This document shows, in pieces, positions 1 to 8,206 of a stretch of 64,000 bases of DNA (position 1 is its first letter; every line of letters starts with the position of its first letter). Origin of the DNA: Bacillota bacterium (lineage in GTDB: Bacteria; Bacillota; Sulfobacillia; Sulfobacillales; Sulfobacillaceae); contig JAPNUR010000003.1 of NCBI GenBank assembly GCA_026627385.1, positions 186,001 to 250,000 of the forward strand, given 5' to 3'. The position numbers and the translations under genes are program-made. Below the pieces are notes generated by a model that saw only the letters and a program-made list of their open reading frames with translations, was not told the DNA's origin and did not search any database.

Positions 1-2
1 GG

Positions 3-1547
3 ATGGATGATGCGAGGGAAGAACTGGGGCGCCGCCTGTCTCATATTGAGGCTATGGGTGGCCCCCAGCGGGTGGCGCGCCAGCATGAATCTGGCAAATG
101 GACGGCGCGAGAGCGCGTCCGCTACCTGCTCGATGAGGATTCGTTCGAAGAAATTGGAGCGCACGTGACCCACCGCGGGACATTGTTTGGCATGGCAGAT
201 GTGGATGCGCCGGCGGATGGGGTCATTACCGGATATGGTCGTATTCACGGGCGCCCGGTGTATGTATTTGCCCAGGATTTCACGGTGCTGGGCGGCTCGC
301 TGGGGGAAATGCATGCCGCCAAAATTCAGCGCGTCCAGGATTTAGCCCTCAAGTCAGGCGTTCCCATTATTGGGCTGAACGATTCCGGCGGGGCACGCAT
401 TCAAGAAGGGGTGGATGCCCTTAACGGCTACGGGGAGATTTTCAAACGCAATACCTGGGCCTCGGGAGTCATTCCCCAAATCACGGTGGTGATGGGACCG
501 TCGGCTGGTGGTGCCGTCTATTCCCCGGCTCTCACCGATGTGATTGTGATGGTGCGCCACACCGCGCAAATGTTTATTACCGGCCCGCAAGTCATTCAGG
601 CGGTCACGGGCGAACAGGTGTCGGCTGAAGCCTTAGGCGGGGCGGATACCCATTTGAAGCGCTCGGGCGTTGCTCATTTTGTCGGCAAAAACGATGCCGA
701 AGCCCTCGACGTGGTGCGCGAGGTGTTAAGTTTTCTGCCGCAAAACTGGATGGAAGAGCCTCCCGTTTATGAGACCCAAGATCCGCTAGGGCGAGCCGAT
801 CCCATGCTGGCGGAGGTGGTGCCGTCCGATCCCAACAAACCTTACGATGTGTTGGCCATCATTGAGCGTGTCGTGGACGACAGCCGATTTGTGGAATGGC
901 AAAAGGGCTATGCAGACAATTTGGTGGTGGGATTCGGTCGCATTGGCGGACATTCAGTGGGGATTGTAGCTAACCAGCCGCGCATATTGGCGGGAACCCT
1001 CGACATCAACGCCTCGGACAAGCTGGCGCGCTTTGTCCGCTTTTGCGATGCGTTTAATATTCCTGTGGTCACGTTAGTGGACACGCCAGGCTATTTACCG
1101 GGCACGGCGCAAGAGTACGGGGGCATCATTCGTCACGGTGCCAAAGTGCTGTACGCTTATGCGGAAGCCACGGTGCCCAAAGTGACGGTGATTTTGCGCA
1201 AGGCCTATGGGGGTGCCTACTTAGCCATGTGTAGTCGGGCATTGGGGGCGGATTTGGTTTTAGCCTGGCCGACAGCGGAGATCGCCGTGATGGGACCCGA
1301 GGGCGCCGCCAACATTATTTTTCGACGGGAAATAGAGGCCAGTCCCAACCCGCAGGAAGCCAAGGCGCGCATGGCTGATGAATACCGCCGGCAGTTTGCC
1401 AATCCTTATGTGGCGGCCAGCCGTGGCTACATTGACGCGGTGATTGACCCGGTGCGGACGCGGGAACATTTGGCGCAATCGCTTATGGTGCTCTATAACA
1501 AACACGATGAGCGACCGAAAAAGCGGCACGGGAATATGCCGGTGTAA
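3..1547 (+). CDS. Acyl-CoA carboxylase / methylmalonyl-CoA decarboxylase carboxyltransferase subunit
   Basis: The 514-residue protein has the two-lobed crotonase-like fold of biotin-dependent carboxyltransferases (PccB/MmdA family). The glycine-rich oxyanion segments are visible: GGARIQEG near residue 130 and PSAGGAVYSP near 166 in the N-lobe, and VDTPGYLPG near 359 and KAYGGAYLAM near 400 in the C-lobe. Length is normal for the family. It would move carboxyl groups between carboxybiotin and an acyl-CoA such as propionyl-CoA. A tiny subunit gene and a biotin carrier gene follow at once, forming a three-gene module. No biotin carboxylase lies in view, so it could be upstream, or the complex may be a decarboxylase. 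The substrate cannot be fixed from sequence. ATG at base 3 opens the frame. Confidence 0.93.
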   Translation: MDDAREELGRRLSHIEAMGGPQRVARQHESGKWTARERVRYLLDEDSFEEIGAHVTHRGTLFGMADVDAPADGVITGYGRIHGRPVYVFAQDFTVLGGSLGEMHAAKIQRVQDLALKSGVPIIGLNDSGGARIQEGVDALNGYGEIFKRNTWASGVIPQITVVMGPSAGGAVYSPALTDVIVMVRHTAQMFITGPQVIQAVTGEQVSAEALGGADTHLKRSGVAHFVGKNDAEALDVVREVLSFLPQNWMEEPPVYETQDPLGRADPMLAEVVPSDPNKPYDVLAIIERVVDDSRFVEWQKGYADNLVVGFGRIGGHSVGIVANQPRILAGTLDINASDKLARFVRFCDAFNIPVVTLVDTPGYLPGTAQEYGGIIRHGAKVLYAYAEATVPKVTVILRKAYGGAYLAMCSRALGADLVLAWPTAEIAVMGPEGAANIIFRREIEASPNPQEAKARMADEYRRQFANPYVAASRGYIDAVIDPVRTREHLAQSLMVLYNKHDERPKKRHGNMPV

Positions 1548-1560
1548 GAAGGGCGGTGTG

Positions 1561-1728
1561 ATGGTGACAGGGGAAACCGTACAAGAAGAACCTCGTGAAG
1601 ACGTGGTGGCATTGGTGGTGGCGACCATTCTCATGATGGACGAGGGTGAGCGAGAACCTCAGGCGGTGAAGATTCGCGAGATCTGGCCCAAGCCGTCGCC
1701 GTGGCGCTGGCGTTTTACGACACCGTAG
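1561..1728 (+). CDS. Small (epsilon/delta-like) subunit of the acyl-CoA carboxylase module
   Basis: This 55-residue frame lies between the carboxyltransferase and the biotin carrier. Its ATG follows an AAGGGCGG-like ribosome site, and it ends 30 bases before the carrier's likely start. The sequence is acidic at first (EEPREDVVALVVATIL), then basic and Trp-rich at the end (WPKPSPWRWRF). That Trp/Arg tail resembles the small epsilon subunits that accompany acyl-CoA carboxylases and methylmalonyl-CoA decarboxylases, but there is no firm motif. It has no clear membrane segment, so an OadG-type anchor is unlikely. Position is the main argument. Confidence 0.6.
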   Translation: MVTGETVQEEPREDVVALVVATILMMDEGEREPQAVKIREIWPKPSPWRWRFTTP

Positions 1729-1758
1729 CAAGTGATGGGAAGCAAGGGAGGCTACACA

Positions 1759-2139
1759 TTGCCAAGAGTTCGGCGGTTTCGCGTAACGGTCAATGGCAAG
1801 GTCTATGAAGTGGAGGCGGAGGAGCTAACAGGAGCGGTAACCGTACCGGACCACCGGCCAGAACCGCTATCGTCGACACCGACGGCCAGCGAAGTGCCGC
1901 CGGCGCCTTCGCGCGCGGCAGGGACGGGCACAACGATTGAGGCCCCTTTACCTGGTTTGGTGTTAGAGGTCAAGGTGGCCGAAGGGCAAGCGGTCGCGTC
2001 AGGTCAGGTGTTGATTATCTTGGAAGCCATGAAGATGGAAAATGAGATTACCGCCCCGGAGGCCGGTGTGGTGCAGTCGGTGCGGGTGGCGAAAGGCGAT
2101 AGCGTGGCCCAAGGAGATATTTTAGTGGTGCTGGCATAG
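1759..2139 (+). CDS. Biotin carboxyl carrier protein
   Basis: A 126-residue biotinyl carrier. An N-terminal stretch (RVTVNGKVYEVEAEE) resembles the first strands of PycA/OadA/MmdC carriers. A Pro/Ala/Thr-rich linker of about 45 residues follows, then a C-terminal biotinyl domain with the canonical EAMKMEN site, where the lysine is biotinylated. A TTG at 1759 is preferred as start because GGGAGG lies about 8 bases upstream; GTG 1732 and ATG 1735 are in frame but lack a site. It ends three bases before the next gene. It would shuttle CO2 to the carboxyltransferase encoded just upstream. Confidence 0.9.
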   Translation: MPRVRRFRVTVNGKVYEVEAEELTGAVTVPDHRPEPLSSTPTASEVPPAPSRAAGTGTTIEAPLPGLVLEVKVAEGQAVASGQVLIILEAMKMENEITAPEAGVVQSVRVAKGDSVAQGDILVVLA

Positions 2140-2142
2140 CTT

Positions 2143-3366
2143 ATGGGAGAACGGCTCTTGGTGGTGGCTCCCCATCCTGACGACGAAGTGCTGGGCGCCG
2201 GGGGTACCATGGCCAAAGCCGTACAACACGGCGATGAGGTGTTCGTGGCGCTACTCACGTCGGGCGACGGGTTTCGCGAAGATGCCACCCGCTACTACCT
2301 TTCGCTAGATGTGACAGCGGCCGAATATTTGCACATGGGCTACGAACGCCAGCTAGAGTCGCGGCGCGCGCTTCACGCGTTGGGCGTACCGGACGATCAC
2401 GTCTATTTTCTGGGATTTCCGGACGGAGGGCTCGATGCGTTGTGGCTTACGCATTGGTCGGGGGACCCATGGCTGAGCCCGACAACTGGGTATCGAGCGG
2501 TGCCGTATCTGACGGCCTGGCGGGAAGGCGAAGATTATACGGGCCGCACGCTGGTCCGCGTGCTCATGGATTTATACCGTGAGATCAAGCCCACGCGGCT
2601 GATTATGCCGAGCGCTTTTGACACCCATCCAGATCATTGGGGGACGAACGCGTTTGCCACGTTGGCGTGGGCAGAATTGGCCTACCAAGAAGACGTGTGG
2701 AATGCCGTGACGCGGTGGGGTTACCTCGTTCACTGGCCGCTATGGCCCTTGCCGCTCGCGTACCGACCAGACATGGCCGCGGAACCTCCGGTGAGTCTGG
2801 TTCAGCTCAACCAGGAGCCATGGCATCAGGAATGGCTGGGCCCGTCCCTGGTGGCCCAAAAGCGAGAGAGCCTCATGATCTTTGAAAGCCAGGTGGAATT
2901 GATCAAGCCGTATATGCTGGCGTTTTGCCGCCAAAGCGAAATCTTTGCCGTGGAAAGCCAGTGGCTCGCACAGGTTGAGGGCGCGGCAATTCGGGTGGCG
3001 AACCCCGCCATTGATTGGCTGACGCGGCGGTTGGTGCGCACCAATCCGTTGGCTCTGGTGTCGTGGACGAAGCAGCGTGAGCATGGCCAATGTCGCATTG
3101 GCTTTCACCGGCCGCCGCGCGAGGACACGGTGATTGAAATTAGCGTCCACCCGGTGGACGGGACTCATCGGCACGCCCACTGGCGATTGACGCGCCGCGA
3201 GGCCCCTGACGCGCTCAGAGCATCCTGGACGGATCGCGAACTGGTCGTTCAGTGGCCAGGGGATGCGTGGCACGACGCGCCGCGGGTAATGGCTGGCGTG
3301 CAATGGTATGAGCGAGAGAAGTGCGAAGGCAAGCTACCCTTTCGCGTGATTGCGTGGAAGAGTTAA
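2143..3366 (+). CDS. PIG-L family (LmbE-like) deacetylase
   Basis: The N-terminal half (residues 1-170) is a PIG-L/LmbE metal-dependent N-deacetylase. It opens with APHPDDEVLGAGG, whose HPDDE supplies the zinc ligands and catalytic Asp, and later shows the second motif THPDH near residue 165. At 407 residues it is longer than the usual 220-280. The C-terminal 160 residues form an unrecognised, probably beta-rich domain. Family members remove acetyl groups from GlcNAc conjugates (mycothiol, bacillithiol, GPI precursors); the substrate here is unknown. It starts three bases after the biotin carrier, so is probably cotranscribed with that module, though no functional link is evident. Confidence 0.85.
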   Translation: MGERLLVVAPHPDDEVLGAGGTMAKAVQHGDEVFVALLTSGDGFREDATRYYLSLDVTAAEYLHMGYERQLESRRALHALGVPDDHVYFLGFPDGGLDALWLTHWSGDPWLSPTTGYRAVPYLTAWREGEDYTGRTLVRVLMDLYREIKPTRLIMPSAFDTHPDHWGTNAFATLAWAELAYQEDVWNAVTRWGYLVHWPLWPLPLAYRPDMAAEPPVSLVQLNQEPWHQEWLGPSLVAQKRESLMIFESQVELIKPYMLAFCRQSEIFAVESQWLAQVEGAAIRVANPAIDWLTRRLVRTNPLALVSWTKQREHGQCRIGFHRPPREDTVIEISVHPVDGTHRHAHWRLTRREAPDALRASWTDRELVVQWPGDAWHDAPRVMAGVQWYEREKCEGKLPFRVIAWKS

Positions 3367-3405
3367 CCAGCAATCCACGCTCATAATAGGAATGGGGGAA
3401 TTTCG

Positions 3406-4236
3406 GTGAAAGTCTGGATTTCCATCGATATGGAGGGTATTAGCGGCATTGTCGACCGCGACCAACTGCTGCCCGATGGCGGGCGTTACGAACTGGGGCG
3501 TGCAGCCATGATGAATGACCTTCAGGCCGTGCTTTTGGCGTTAAAGGATGAACCCGACGTCGAATCCATTGTGGTGAACGACTCGCACGACGGGATGCTC
3601 AATATCCTCGCTGAGCCTCTTGGCGAAGGGATTCGCCTGATCTCCGGCGGGGCCAAACAATGGTCCATGAATCAAGGCGCGGCGGACGCCGATGTGGCCT
3701 TTTACGTAGGCTACCATGCGCGGGCGGGGACGCGCGGGGCCATTATGGACCATACCTATGCGGGAGAAATTTTCTCCGTGACCCTCAATGGGGTGGAAGT
3801 GGGCGAAACCGGAATAAATGCCGCCTTGGCGGGATACTGGCGGGTACCCGTCGCCTTCATCAGCGGTGACGACAAGGTTGTTCGTGAAGCTCAAGCGTTG
3901 TTGCCTCACATCGAGGGGGTGGTTGTTAAAGAGGGCGTGAGCCGGCGCGCTGCCCGGCTGTTGCCGCGGCCCGAGGTGAATCGAAGGCTGGCCGAAGGGG
4001 TGAAGACAGCGCTGGCCCGTTACCGTCAAGGCGAGATGAAACCCTGGGTTATCAACGACCCCGTTCATTTAACGGTGACCCTCATGACTCCCGAAATGGC
4101 CGACCGGGCCATGTGCTGCCCTGGTGCCATGCGCGTGGACGGGCGCACCGTCGCGTTTGAGGAGCCCAATATGGAAGAGGCCTTTCGCGCGTTTTACGTG
4201 GTGATGGCGTTAAGCAGCAATCGCCCTCTATATTAA
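3406..4236 (+). CDS. dppA: D-aminopeptidase, M55 family (DppA-like)
   Basis: A 276-residue M55 metallopeptidase. The zinc ligands of Bacillus subtilis DppA are recognisable: D and E in IDMEG at the start, H in NDSHDG near residue 60, H in GYHARAG near 104, and E in NGVEVGE near 130. The family forms a decameric cytosolic assembly that cleaves D-Ala-D-Ala and related D-amino peptides, probably in peptidoglycan recycling. The start is a GTG at 3406 after a purine-rich GGGGGAA. There is a 39-base gap to the deacetylase upstream. DppA usually sits beside a dipeptide transporter; here it does not. Confidence 0.92.
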   Translation: MKVWISIDMEGISGIVDRDQLLPDGGRYELGRAAMMNDLQAVLLALKDEPDVESIVVNDSHDGMLNILAEPLGEGIRLISGGAKQWSMNQGAADADVAFYVGYHARAGTRGAIMDHTYAGEIFSVTLNGVEVGETGINAALAGYWRVPVAFISGDDKVVREAQALLPHIEGVVVKEGVSRRAARLLPRPEVNRRLAEGVKTALARYRQGEMKPWVINDPVHLTVTLMTPEMADRAMCCPGAMRVDGRTVAFEEPNMEEAFRAFYVVMALSSNRPLY

Positions 4237-4253
4237 GAAGGGTGCCCAGATCG

Positions 4254-5534
4254 ATGGGGGACGCAAGGGAAACCCCGAGCGGCGGGTTAAAATGGACTAT
4301 GCCAAGTCACGACCCAGGGCCGAGAATCGGACGTTTTTGGTCAGACAATGCGGCGTTAGGCGCGGCCACGGTGATCACGGGGCTTCTGAATACCGCGTAT
4401 TCCTTGCTGTTAGCGCATAGTTTGGGGCCTGGCGACTATGGACAGATTGGCGCGTTAAATAATGTGGTCAGCTTGTTTTTGTTACCCCTCCCGGTGGTGG
4501 GGTTGGTGGCCATTCGCGTGGGACGCCGTGCGTCGGCGCCGCAGCTGTCACTCGGTATGGTGGGACTGGGGCTCGGGGTGTTTGGGCTGGCTGCGGCGAT
4601 GAGCGGCCGAGTAGGTCGGGCCTTTCACATGGCGCCCATATTGGTAACGCTCTATGCCGCGAGCGTGATCTTTAATTTTTCCTATGCTCTCTATATCGGA
4701 TTCCTCGAGCGAGCGCGCCGTTACCGTACGGTGGGCGGGGTGTTGGTGCTGGCGAGCGTCTTAGGGGTGGTTGCAGCCCTGCTGGCGGTGACGGGGGGGC
4801 GTCATCACCCGGTAACCTGGCTGGGCATCTTCCAAGCGGTGGCGGTGTTGCTGCTGTGGTTGTTTGTCAAGCGCCTGGCCTGGGATGTGCCGGCGGTGCC
4901 AGTCAAGCCGCTGGAACGCCAAGTGCTGGTGACCACCCTCGGCATTGGCACCTTGCAGTCATTGTGGGGTTTAACCGATACGCTGGTGGCCAAGGCGGAA
5001 CTCAGCATCCATGGGGCGGGACTGTACACTGGCTTATCGACCATCGGCCAGGGATTGCCCTATTTGGTGAGCAGTTTGGCAACTGTGATGTTGACCGCAA
5101 GTCTCGACGATCCCCACCACCGCGCCCACTATTTAGGCCGCACCTTGCTCGCTACGGGAGCCTTGGCGACGGTGTATCTCGGCGCATTGGCCTTCTTTCC
5201 GCAAATGGTGGTGCGGCTCACCCTGGGGCCCCAGTTTCTGCCACTCCGCTCCCTTTTGTTGCGGTATGGTGTGGCCATGGCCGCCTTATCGGTGACCGAG
5301 GTGCTAACCACCTACGGCGTGGCCGTGGGTGCGTACGAAGTCATGATTGCCGGCGCCGTGGGCACCGGTGGCTGGTTTATACTCTTGCTACGGGCGCACG
5401 TGATGCACCAATTGGTCAATCGCACGGTGCTGGCGATGAGTGCCACAACAATCCTGGTGATCATGGCTTTGGTTGTCTCACGGCGGTTCCACAAAGGATC
5501 GTCGCCCGCGACAGGTTACCAAGGGAAGTGGTAA
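4254..5534 (+). CDS. Polysaccharide flippase-like membrane protein (MOP/Wzx type)
   Basis: An approximately 426-residue integral membrane protein with about 12 predicted helices. It opens with the pattern typical of the multidrug/oligosaccharidyl-lipid/polysaccharide exporter superfamily: an early helix with GLLNTAYSLLLAHSLGP followed by DYGQIGALN. Paired helices with small loops fill the rest, ending in a short basic tail. The likely role is flipping a lipid-linked glycan or acting in envelope assembly, but no glycosyltransferase genes are nearby. The start is uncertain: AAGAAGGG at 4236-4242 suits ATG 4254; GTG 4242 and ATG 4302 are alternatives. Confidence 0.75.
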   Translation: MGDARETPSGGLKWTMPSHDPGPRIGRFWSDNAALGAATVITGLLNTAYSLLLAHSLGPGDYGQIGALNNVVSLFLLPLPVVGLVAIRVGRRASAPQLSLGMVGLGLGVFGLAAAMSGRVGRAFHMAPILVTLYAASVIFNFSYALYIGFLERARRYRTVGGVLVLASVLGVVAALLAVTGGRHHPVTWLGIFQAVAVLLLWLFVKRLAWDVPAVPVKPLERQVLVTTLGIGTLQSLWGLTDTLVAKAELSIHGAGLYTGLSTIGQGLPYLVSSLATVMLTASLDDPHHRAHYLGRTLLATGALATVYLGALAFFPQMVVRLTLGPQFLPLRSLLLRYGVAMAALSVTEVLTTYGVAVGAYEVMIAGAVGTGGWFILLLRAHVMHQLVNRTVLAMSATTILVIMALVVSRRFHKGSSPATGYQGKW

Positions 5535-6073
5535 AGCGGCTAGCGTTGGCCACGGCGATTTGCTAACACTTTTCGGCAGAATAGAGCTACGGCCAGGTGA
5601 GAACTCATGCGCGAGCTGAATCCCATATCGCCGAGGCCCAACCCTCAAAGGCATGTTCCATTTAGTGCCACCATTCGCTATGGCATGATACATTTGCCCA
5701 ACCGAATTATTCCCTTGGGGGATGGAGTTGCCGCGGCGGTTTCTTGTTTGGCGACCGCCTACTCGCACCCCCAGGACAGTGTCCGCACGGGGCACGATGC
5801 GAATCGTGTGTTCCCAGGCTTTCGGTATCGACATGGCGGCGATGGAAGGCTTGTCCAATTCACAAGCCGCTTTCATGCGATACTAATCGTGGTGCCAGCC
5901 GTTTGGCGCGCCGCCGAGGTTTTTATGAATGATCATCCTAGCGGGCATGGGGGCCCATTCGATGCTGCTATGAATCCTTAGACCGATGGTCAAAGGGCCG
6001 GGGCCGGCCAAAAGCAGTTCTTGGCGCATGTGCGGCCTCCTTTGCCGTCGTCCGACGTCGTGACCAACAACCC
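5535..6073. other. Intergenic stretch without a convincing large gene
   Basis: About 540 bases lie between the flippase and the CheA-like gene. Long open frames cross it on both strands, but their translations look random (rich in Arg, His and Pro). The only item with a translation signal is the small minus-strand frame at 5883-6029. No HPt or CheA P1/P3 domain can be read in any frame, although the downstream gene lacks exactly those domains. It may be the scar of a deletion. Confidence 0.6.
5883..6029 (-). CDS. Possible 48-residue protein of unknown function
   Basis: An ATG at 6029 on the minus strand is preceded, six bases upstream, by a perfect AAAGGAGG ribosome site (6036-6043). The 48 residues begin MRQELLLAGPGPLTIG and contain no motif I recognise. 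It may be a genuine small gene or the surviving 5' end of a larger gene now cut off by a stop. It diverges from the CheA-like gene, whose open frame begins 44 bases away. The strong ribosome site is the main evidence. Confidence 0.3.
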   Translation of the reverse strand: MRQELLLAGPGPLTIGLRIHSSIEWAPMPARMIIHKNLGGAPNGWHHD

Positions 6074-7927
6074 TTGGACACGTTGTTTCGTCAATATCCG
6101 CGTGCAGTGCATGATTTAGCACAGCAATTGGGCAAAGACATCCGGTTGGTGACTACTGGCGGTTCCACAGAATTAGACCGTCTCGTGATGGATCGCTTGC
6201 AGGAACCCCTGTTACATCTCATTCGCAATGCCTGTGATCACGGAATTGAAGAACCTGCTCGCCGCACGGCTCAGGGCAAGGCGCCTGAAGGCGTCATCGC
6301 GTTGCACGCGGATACGAGTCAAGGCCATGTAACGATTCAGGTGAGAGACGACGGCCAGGGCATTGATTGGGAGCGGGTGCGCGCCAAAGCGGTCGAGCAC
6401 GGGTGGTTATCTGCCGAACAAGCTGCCGCTGCGTCGACCGAGCAATTGATGCCCATTTTGCTTAAACCAGGGTTGTCGACACGGGATCAGGTCACTGCGG
6501 TGTCCGGCCGCGGTGTTGGAATGGATGTGGTGCAAGATTTTGTTGATAGCGTGCATGGGACGTTGACCGTCACCAGCGCACGCGGTCAGGGGACCACCTG
6601 GCAACTGGAAATTCCGATGACGTTAGCCATTGTGACGGTTCTTCTTCTGCAAGTGGGTCCGTGGGTGGTGGGGGTGCCCTTGTTGACCGTCGACCGGATT
6701 GACGATATCGCCAACGTCAATCTCGAACCGATACTCAACGGCTTGGCCGTCGATGACGGTGGACGCCCTTTACCGGTTTACCCGCTTGCGGAACTGCTAG
6801 AACCGGGCACCGCTACGGATCCTGGCGCTTTGATCCGAGTGAAAGAGGGGCGCCTTCATGCGGCTGTGACTGTTGATGATGTCATAGGTCAACAGGAAGT
6901 GGTCGTGAAAACGATCCCCAGGCTTACGGCGCAGGTACCATGGTTGAGCGGTGTCGCCCTATTGGGGGACGGCCGTCTAGCGCTCATCATTGATCCTCGT
7001 CGACTAATTCCGGAAGGAGCGGGCGAACGCCTGGTGACAACGGATGACCGGACTTTGCGTGCCGGGTCCAACCAAATGGAGTTGCTGGTGTTTCGCCTTT
7101 CTGATGGTGTGCGGTACGGCATTAACGTCTATAAAACGCGCGAGGTGTTGCCCATGCCTCCTATTACCCCGGTCGCCGGCCAACATCCCTGGATTGCCGG
7201 TTTTGTCCGCCTGCGCGGCAGTACCGTCCCAGTGGTGCATCTGGGTCGTGCCCTGGGGCGCGACGACGATGCTGTTGGCGATATCGCCTTGATCACCGAG
7301 TTTAATGGCACGGTTCAGGCGTTTGGGGTCGCGATGGTCGAACAAATGGTGCGGATTAGCTGGGATGAGGTTGAACCTTTACCCGGCGTTCTCGATAGCG
7401 AAGAGCAACGACACCTCGTGGGTGTCGTGGATCACCCAGAATGGGGACCGATTCTCCTTCTAGACTTTGAACAAGTGTTGGACCATGTCCGTCCTCCACA
7501 GTATCCGACCGTGTCATCAGTGCCGCCGGCCAGTGGCTCCGTTTGGCTAGCCGACGACTCTCGTGTAGCCCGCCATCAGGTGGAAAAGGCACTAGCCCCG
7601 CTGGGGATCACGCTCCGTGTGTTTGAAGATGGTCAGGCCGTGTGGGATGCCGTACAGCAAGGTGACCCTCTACCACAGGTGTTTGTGCTGGATGTCGAAA
7701 TGCCGCGCCTGGACGGATACACCTTAGCGCTATATATTAAGCAACACCCGTCAACGGCGAATATTCCGGTGATCCTCCACACGTCGTTGTCAGGTCATTG
7801 GCATGCTGAACGCGCTGCAACAGTCGAGGCGGATGCGGTATTGACGAAATTTGACGCTGTTCGCCTTGCGCAAGCGGTTTGGGGATTTCTTACGCGTGTC
7901 GTACCCGATGCCGCTCTTCACGCATGA
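6074..7927 (+). CDS. CheA-type histidine kinase core fused to a CheV-like CheW-REC module, N-terminus missing
   Basis: The 617-residue frame begins inside the CheA kinase domain. HATPase boxes follow: N box HLIRNACDHGIEEP, G1 DDGQGID, G2 GRGVGMDVV (residues ~40-180). A first CheW-like regulatory domain spans ~185-320. A second CheW-like domain (~335-480) leads into a receiver domain (~492-610) with acidic pair ADDS, phospho-acceptor in LDVEMPRLDG, and K in LTKFD. The last two modules match CheV. The HPt domain carrying the phosphorylated His and the dimerisation helices are absent, and no upstream frame supplies them. The start is a TTG without a good ribosome site, so the gene is probably 5'-truncated and unlikely to autophosphorylate normally. 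A soluble chemoreceptor lies beyond, convergent. Confidence 0.85.
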   Translation: MDTLFRQYPRAVHDLAQQLGKDIRLVTTGGSTELDRLVMDRLQEPLLHLIRNACDHGIEEPARRTAQGKAPEGVIALHADTSQGHVTIQVRDDGQGIDWERVRAKAVEHGWLSAEQAAAASTEQLMPILLKPGLSTRDQVTAVSGRGVGMDVVQDFVDSVHGTLTVTSARGQGTTWQLEIPMTLAIVTVLLLQVGPWVVGVPLLTVDRIDDIANVNLEPILNGLAVDDGGRPLPVYPLAELLEPGTATDPGALIRVKEGRLHAAVTVDDVIGQQEVVVKTIPRLTAQVPWLSGVALLGDGRLALIIDPRRLIPEGAGERLVTTDDRTLRAGSNQMELLVFRLSDGVRYGINVYKTREVLPMPPITPVAGQHPWIAGFVRLRGSTVPVVHLGRALGRDDDAVGDIALITEFNGTVQAFGVAMVEQMVRISWDEVEPLPGVLDSEEQRHLVGVVDHPEWGPILLLDFEQVLDHVRPPQYPTVSSVPPASGSVWLADDSRVARHQVEKALAPLGITLRVFEDGQAVWDAVQQGDPLPQVFVLDVEMPRLDGYTLALYIKQHPSTANIPVILHTSLSGHWHAERAATVEADAVLTKFDAVRLAQAVWGFLTRVVPDAALHA

Positions 7928-8206
7928 TCCCGCTTCAGGTTCTCCTTAGGGCCCCTAGAGGACGGACGATGGTTCGATGGGGGTTAGCTGACACTCGCGG
8001 GTGCACGGCGGCAGCAAGCCCGACAACTGTGTTGATCAAGATACGCCCTAAAGCCCCGACTTCGGTCCATTGGGATATCACGGCCGGGGGCCAAGGGATG
8101 CGATATCCCAAGGCCACCGACATATCACGCCGGACACGTCTCCCAGAGGTTTATGGACGGAGGTACGGATTCCGGGCCGTGAGTGGTCGCTCAGCAGGAT
8201 TTTTGG

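Noticed and set aside
4856-5566. 236-codon frame overlapping the flippase
   Set aside because: Shadow frame; the flippase frame has membrane-helix periodicity and this one does not.
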